Source: Batkoa obscura
Lineage: Eukaryota > Entomophthoromycota > Entomophthoromycetes > Entomophthorales > Batkoaceae
Direction: 5' to 3'
NCBI GenBank assembly: GCA_030770535.1
Contig: JASVEC010000001.1
Span: 2,418,001-2,482,000, forward strand
DNA: 64,000 bases
The notes beneath the pieces are model-generated. The model was not told the origin of the DNA. It ran no database searches and saw only the letters and a program-made list of their open reading frames with translations. The position numbers and the translations under genes were made by a program. Below, piece after piece: positions 59,478 to 64,000 of this stretch (position 1 is the first letter of the stretch; each line of letters begins with the position of its first letter).

Positions 59478-62177
59478 TTATTCGTTCAACTCCTTTAATG
59501 ATTTAATTAGCATATCATGTTCTGGTTCAGTCTCATATGAATCGGATGTTCTTGAAATGAGACTTTTCAAAAGCATTTTTGATTGAAATTTCCAGTCTTT
59601 GCATACGATTTCCCCAGGGGAATTTGGGTTATCTAGAGGACCAAAATTAGAGTAGGCATCAACTAAATCGATTGCAGTTGTTGAACATAAAGAAAATATA
59701 TCGTGTGAAGTTAAAAGGTCTGGATGATTAAGGACACAGCGATAAGCTTTTATATGACTGTCCAATGCTTTTGAAGGATCATGCTTTGGACCAAGAGTAT
59801 AGAATTTAGCTTTAAGTAACCATATTTCATTATTACCAGCAACTTTAGACGTAATATCATCAAGGAGTGTTTCCAACTGATTAGCATGTCTAGAGGATCC
59901 ATTACCTGAGCCATCTTCAATATCAGTTTGTACAGAATTAATTACGATTGATAATACTTCTCTATCAATACATTGATCTTTAACAGTCTCCCATCTTAAA
60001 TCTAGAATACGTTTTATGGCTCTCATAACTAAATTAAAATGGCCCAAATCAACAGCAGTGTATTGTAAATTTGTCCACATTTTCCAATTACCAGGACTAT
60101 GCTTAAGTGCTTGTTGAAGAGATATCAAAGCTTCAGGTTTTTTTCCTTTTCTTATATATATAGTTGCTAGGTTATTCCATGCTTCGCCATTGTCAGGGTC
60201 AATTGAAGTTACCTTTTGGAAACATTTTTGTGCACTATCCCAATCATCGATATGCATGGAAGCACAGCCACAAATAAACCATGAGTTCTCAAAGAGAGGA
60301 TTTATTTTTAAAGCGTTTAAATAACAATCTCTACTTTTACCAAATTCGTTTTTACCATAATAATGAGCTCCTAAAGCACGCATAGCACGAGAAAATCGAT
60401 TGTTTGAAACTTCCCAAGATTTGTACCACCATTCTGGCTCATTTAACACATCACCTTTAAGGCATAACATTTTGGCGGAATTTGGGTTAATTTCTAATTG
60501 ATGATCAACTACTTTGATAGCTTTTTCTGGTTGTTCTAACAATTTATAACATTCAATTATCTGTTCATACATCTCTAATTTTTCGTAAATTTCTAATGCT
60601 GATTTGATTACACCCAAAGACATAAATTTTTCAGCTAATTCTTTTTCCAATTCCCATTTTGAAGGAATTAAAATTGAATAAAAACCCAACATTCTCTCAG
60701 TTACATGTCCATCTCGATCATTAAATTGATCAACTAAAGCCTGTAACTGAAAAACAGATCTTTCAATTGTACGTGACTTGAAACCTTCTAATCTAGATCT
60801 CAAAATGAGCCCCATAGTATGTACCATCCAGTTAATTGGGTTTTCTAAAACCCTAGTAACATAAGGAAACATTTCTTCACGAGTAAGTCCAGTAACAGGA
60901 TTTGAGTTTTTTACGTTAATGCATAATGCTAATAAAATACACTGATCAATGATTTTAAGTGTGGTTTGGTTAGTAACATCAACCTCATCTTCATCTCCTT
61001 TTGATGCAACTTCTGAGAATTTTACTTTCTCCAAAAGAGTATCATCATTCAAATCTAAAGTTTCTGGAACGATTTGTGAGCTATCATGATTGGATTTGGT
61101 ATCAACTTCATGCTCATCATTTTCATCTGGTCTACTTTTAGCCCAGAGAACTAATTGTGTAATATCATTTTGTTGAAATTTTGTTCTTTTTCCCAGGGCA
61201 CCTGTTAATTTCCATTTTAACCCAGTGCATTCTTGAGCTTTAGTATACTGCTCTACTGCATTTTTTTCATTATAAAAATGATGATGGTACAATCCCAATT
61301 CAACATAATAGCGTGCTCTTAATTCTTGAACTTGCTGGGTACTCAAACAATTTTCTGAGTCGCTAACATCTTCTAAGCCAAAACTCGGTAAAGTAGTTAA
61401 TGCCTTATTCATTTGAACTTCTAACTTTTCCAAAGTGCTTCCAGTTGGATTATCTAGAATTCTTTCTCTAATCCAATGACAACGAGATGACCACCAATAT
61501 AAAGTTACAAGGTCACCATCGTCATCATCATTAATTAAGGTATCAAATAATATCAAAGCCAACCATAATAATACTGGCTTTGGAGTCAAATGATAAGCTT
61601 CTTCACCGTCAACTGATAGCTTATCTAGAATTGTCTTATTTAACAAAGATGAATTACCACTGGTTAGTTCGAGAGGTAGTAATGTCATTATATCTAACTT
61701 TGAATCAGGTCCAGTCCACCCGATTTGAATGAACAAACTTAATAAAGAAATACCTAAGGATTGTATAAGGAACTTGTTAACCTTGCTTCCTTTTAAAAAG
61801 TTTGAGACATTTGATTGAAGTCTATTTTCGTACTTTAAAGCCAGTTCTTCAATGCTTGTTTGTTCAAATTCGCTATTTTCTATGAAATACTTTGCTGAAT
61901 ACAATAACTCCTTACTTTGGTCTGATAAAATAATATCCTCGTAATCACCATCTAATATCAAATTTGTTGCATGAAGAGCTTCACGTGCTGGATATAAGTT
62001 TGTGTCTACATCTCCTGATTCAATTCTTTTCAAATGTTCTTTCAAGTCCGACTTGGAGTTAGCACTTCCAGCTAATATTATTAACCACTCAAGATCATTC
62101 ATTGATAGTCCATCTTTTATTATTTTTGATCTTTTGTTAATTCTTTGATCCCTCTCTGTTGCAGTATTACTTTCCAT
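59478..62177 (-). CDS. TPR protein Emw1/TTC27-like
   Basis: 899 aa in a single exon, the longest uninterrupted ORF here. The first 450 residues form the family-specific helical region (LALKYENRLQSNVSNFLKGS, YWWSSRCHWIRERIL, LGLYHHHFYNEKNAVEQYTK). Tetratricopeptide repeats occupy about residues 520-720: ALEIYEKLEMYEQIIECYKL, MRALGAHYYGKNEFGKSRDC, AWNNLATIYIRKGKKPEALI and MWTNLQYTAVDLGHFNLVMR. The WWYKSWEVSNNRFSRAMRAL block is diagnostic of the Emw1/TTC27 group. Yeast Emw1 is essential and needed for cell-wall integrity; TTC27 has been tied to Hsp90 co-chaperone activity. No signal peptide. Confidence 0.93.
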   Translation of the reverse strand: MESNTATERDQRINKRSKIIKDGLSMNDLEWLIILAGSANSKSDLKEHLKRIESGDVDTNLYPAREALHATNLILDGDYEDIILSDQSKELLYSAKYFIENSEFEQTSIEELALKYENRLQSNVSNFLKGSKVNKFLIQSLGISLLSLFIQIGWTGPDSKLDIMTLLPLELTSGNSSLLNKTILDKLSVDGEEAYHLTPKPVLLWLALILFDTLINDDDDGDLVTLYWWSSRCHWIRERILDNPTGSTLEKLEVQMNKALTTLPSFGLEDVSDSENCLSTQQVQELRARYYVELGLYHHHFYNEKNAVEQYTKAQECTGLKWKLTGALGKRTKFQQNDITQLVLWAKSRPDENDEHEVDTKSNHDSSQIVPETLDLNDDTLLEKVKFSEVASKGDEDEVDVTNQTTLKIIDQCILLALCINVKNSNPVTGLTREEMFPYVTRVLENPINWMVHTMGLILRSRLEGFKSRTIERSVFQLQALVDQFNDRDGHVTERMLGFYSILIPSKWELEKELAEKFMSLGVIKSALEIYEKLEMYEQIIECYKLLEQPEKAIKVVDHQLEINPNSAKMLCLKGDVLNEPEWWYKSWEVSNNRFSRAMRALGAHYYGKNEFGKSRDCYLNALKINPLFENSWFICGCASMHIDDWDSAQKCFQKVTSIDPDNGEAWNNLATIYIRKGKKPEALISLQQALKHSPGNWKMWTNLQYTAVDLGHFNLVMRAIKRILDLRWETVKDQCIDREVLSIVINSVQTDIEDGSGNGSSRHANQLETLLDDITSKVAGNNEIWLLKAKFYTLGPKHDPSKALDSHIKAYRCVLNHPDLLTSHDIFSLCSTTAIDLVDAYSNFGPLDNPNSPGEIVCKDWKFQSKMLLKSLISRTSDSYETEPEHDMLIKSLKELNE

Positions 62178-62663
62178 ATTTATAAATTCAATATATTATA
62201 TTACAATTATATACTATGTTAAAGTTTAAAAATATTATTTCAATCAATTCAGTTTTGTACTTTTTTCAAAGTGGTTCAAGCCTCAAGAAACTTCTGGAAT
62301 TAAGGGATGAAGTTAAATATCAAATTTCTTTCCTTCAACCTATCATTTTCTCAGGATATAGTATACAATAATATTTGATAGGAGGCTTAAACTCACCTAT
62401 CACCTGATTACTAATACACCCTTATTTGTTGCTTTAGTTGTAAATTGGATTGCAGTGGAGGATTGTACTTTTGCAAAATTTAAACTCAAACTCTTGGCTT
62501 ATAAATAACTCAAATTGTTTTTGGTAGAAGTTTTGTTCTTTTGGGTAAATCCTACCTTTTAAACATCAAAAATTTAATAAAATTGTAAAATTGTCCCATA
62601 ATTTGTACTTTCGAAAACGTGGATTTCCAATATAATTTTGAATAGCATTTTTTAATATTCAAA
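62178..62663. other. divergent intergenic region
   Basis: Nearly 490 bp between EMW1-like and mS38 start codons. Nothing recognised beyond AT-rich sequence. Confidence 0.4.
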
Positions 62664-63439
62664 ATGACATTATTTTCAAGCAGCAGGGGAATGTTAAAGT
62701 CCCTTGAAAGAAATCTCAACCATGTAATATTCAAAGGAAATAACCAATTTATAAATTTTAGACGCTTTGTAGCCAGTAAGCACAGTTATTCTTCTGCTAT
62801 TGAAACTGAAATGCCATCCATTACCTCGTTATCTAAAAAAGGGTTCAATTTAAAAGATCATAGAAAATATCAAAATATGTTGTTAGCAAACACTAAATTT
62901 TACTGTTTGGATCAACCGCTTTTAGGAATTAAAAAAGATGGCTCGATTACAGATTGGGCTTTAATGCCATCTTTAACCAAAGAAGAATTTGATGTAAACT
63001 TAGCATTTAATGCCAAAGAGACTAACGATGTATTTGATGGTAAATTTATATAGTAAATAATCTTTTAATTTATTTAAAATTTTAAGAGTTGGAGAAGGCT
63101 CATAAATATGAAGCAGCCTTTGAGCGTTTTCACGAATCTATTCCAGAAGATGGCCCGTTAGAAGTTCAATACATAAATGGAAATGAGAATAGTATAGCAC
63201 TCAGTATTCAAAAAGAGAATAAGGATAATGATGACGAAATGGCATTAAAGGATACACAAGTAGATATAATGTTAGATAATATATTAGACTCTATGAATAA
63301 CCCCATACGCAGTAAAAGAAGGCGTGTTGGTTACTATACTACTAGTGTATTGAGAAAACGTCGACTTAAGATGAATAAGCACAAATACAAGAAGCTCCGC
63401 AAACGTACCCGTGCCCTTCGTAAACGTCTTAATAAATAA
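62664..63439 (+). CDS. mitochondrial ribosomal small-subunit protein mS38 (AURKAIP1/Cox24-like)
   Basis: Two exons (62664-63039, 63087-63439) give 242 aa. The N-terminus is a basic presequence with many Ser (MTLFSSSRGMLKSLERNLN, later FRRFVASKHSYSS). The middle is polar and poorly conserved. The C-terminal 35 residues are the mS38 hallmark: TSVLRKRRLKMNKHKYKKLR then KRTRALRKRLNK. This forms a long basic helix that contacts rRNA near the decoding region. In yeast the gene (COX24/QRI5) affects COX1 mRNA processing or translation. Only the C-terminal motif identifies the family; the rest is lineage-specific. Confidence 0.9.
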
Positions 63440-64000
63440 ACTTAGAACTACTCTATTTTAAAAAAAGGGCCAAGTTCATATTATAGAGTAAGTTTTGTTT
63501 TATAATTGTATTTTGTATATACTTATAGTATTATTAATCTATTTATTTGACAAGCATATAGCTATATAAAAGCCTTATTTTTTATTTCATTGATGGATAA
63601 AGTTTTGTCTATTAATCAAAAGTATCCTTAATTATAGATAGCTATTTATTTGTAAAATGTTTTTTCTTCTCTAATGCATACGTATCCTCTAAAAAAATAA
63701 TCTTGTCTTCTCTTATTTTTGTATATCATTGATTTATTTTAACAATTTATACATAGAATTTCATAAGCAATTATGACATGAGTGAGTTAATCGATACTAT
63801 TAGTTACATCCTATATAGTATATCTACTTTATATTATCTTATGAAGCCTATTGTTTTTATGTATTATACTTAATAAATTGAGTTTTAAATATAGGAATCT
63901 TACCATGAGCATCTTAGGAAACTTGTAGACAGATAAATCATGAAAAGGCATAAATACATAAATTAGATTTTGTATTTATAAAATGTTAAATTAGAAAAGT
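63440..64000. other. intergenic to window end
   Basis: 560 bp of AT-rich sequence, no exon-like stretch on either strand and no partial gene recognised at the edge. Confidence 0.4.

Overview
The window is nuclear DNA of an AT-rich, intron-dense fungus. The genes are eukaryotic: spliced mitochondrial enzymes, AP-1 clathrin adaptor, nucleoporin Seh1, polo kinase and the DASH ring. Introns are short (mostly 45-75 nt, GTAAGT/GTAAAT...TAG), so most genes are mosaics of small exons. Several genes are kept by early-diverging fungi but missing from common yeasts: PARG, RBM42, Yippee, METTL2-type tRNA methyltransferase, bestrophin and a FANCE-like helical protein. Together with two secreted trypsins, two GPI-type Ser/Thr-rich wall proteins and very low GC, this suggests a zoopagomycete or entomophthoralean fungus such as Conidiobolus. 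That placement is an inference from gene content; no phylogeny was run.

Layout. 0.1-1.3 kb: METTL2/Trm140 (-). 1.3-5.0 kb: gene-poor, with MITE copies and one orphan ORF. 5.0-7.0 kb: ESS2 (-) divergent from a GPI-type protein (+). 7.8-10.5 kb: polo kinase. 10.9-12.6 kb: HIS1 and RBM42, the latter tail-to-tail with a four-exon Yippee gene. 13.7-16.8 kb: PARG (-) divergent from a Tctex-type dynein light chain (+). 17.2-17.6 kb: a possible small unknown gene. 18.8-20.7 kb: ACR3 arsenite efflux and a HIT zinc-finger protein. 20.8-25.4 kb: an Sfi1-like centrin-binding protein and Dad3. 26-32.6 kb: AP-1 mu, a GPI-type protein, LYRM2 and an SPX phosphate transporter with a MITE at its stop codon. 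33-39.3 kb: an Asn-rich coiled-coil protein, Erv41, an Asn-rich LRR-like ORF and trypsin 1. 39.3-42.6 kb: gene desert with two MITEs. 42.7-49.3 kb: PlsC-type acyltransferase, citrate synthase, Cmc4, FANCE-like protein and ubiquitin-L40. 50.5-56.4 kb: a transcription-factor-like ORF without its zinc cluster, SDHA and Seh1. 56.6-63.4 kb: bestrophin, trypsin 2, Emw1/TTC27 and mitoribosomal mS38.

No operon-like or pathway clustering is evident. Mitochondrial functions recur (citrate synthase, SDHA, Cmc4, LYRM2, mS38), and Sfi1-like and Dad3 are neighbouring mitotic-spindle genes. I saw no tRNA, rRNA, CRISPR or complete autonomous transposon.

The most unusual signals are a dispersed MITE family of about 105 bp (seven copies), an apparent 1-nt microexon in the acyltransferase, a 7-nt microexon in SDHA, and stop-free 3n introns that simple ORF calling would translate. 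Gene models were built by eye. Where exon coordinates are listed, the exon lengths add to a whole number of codons.
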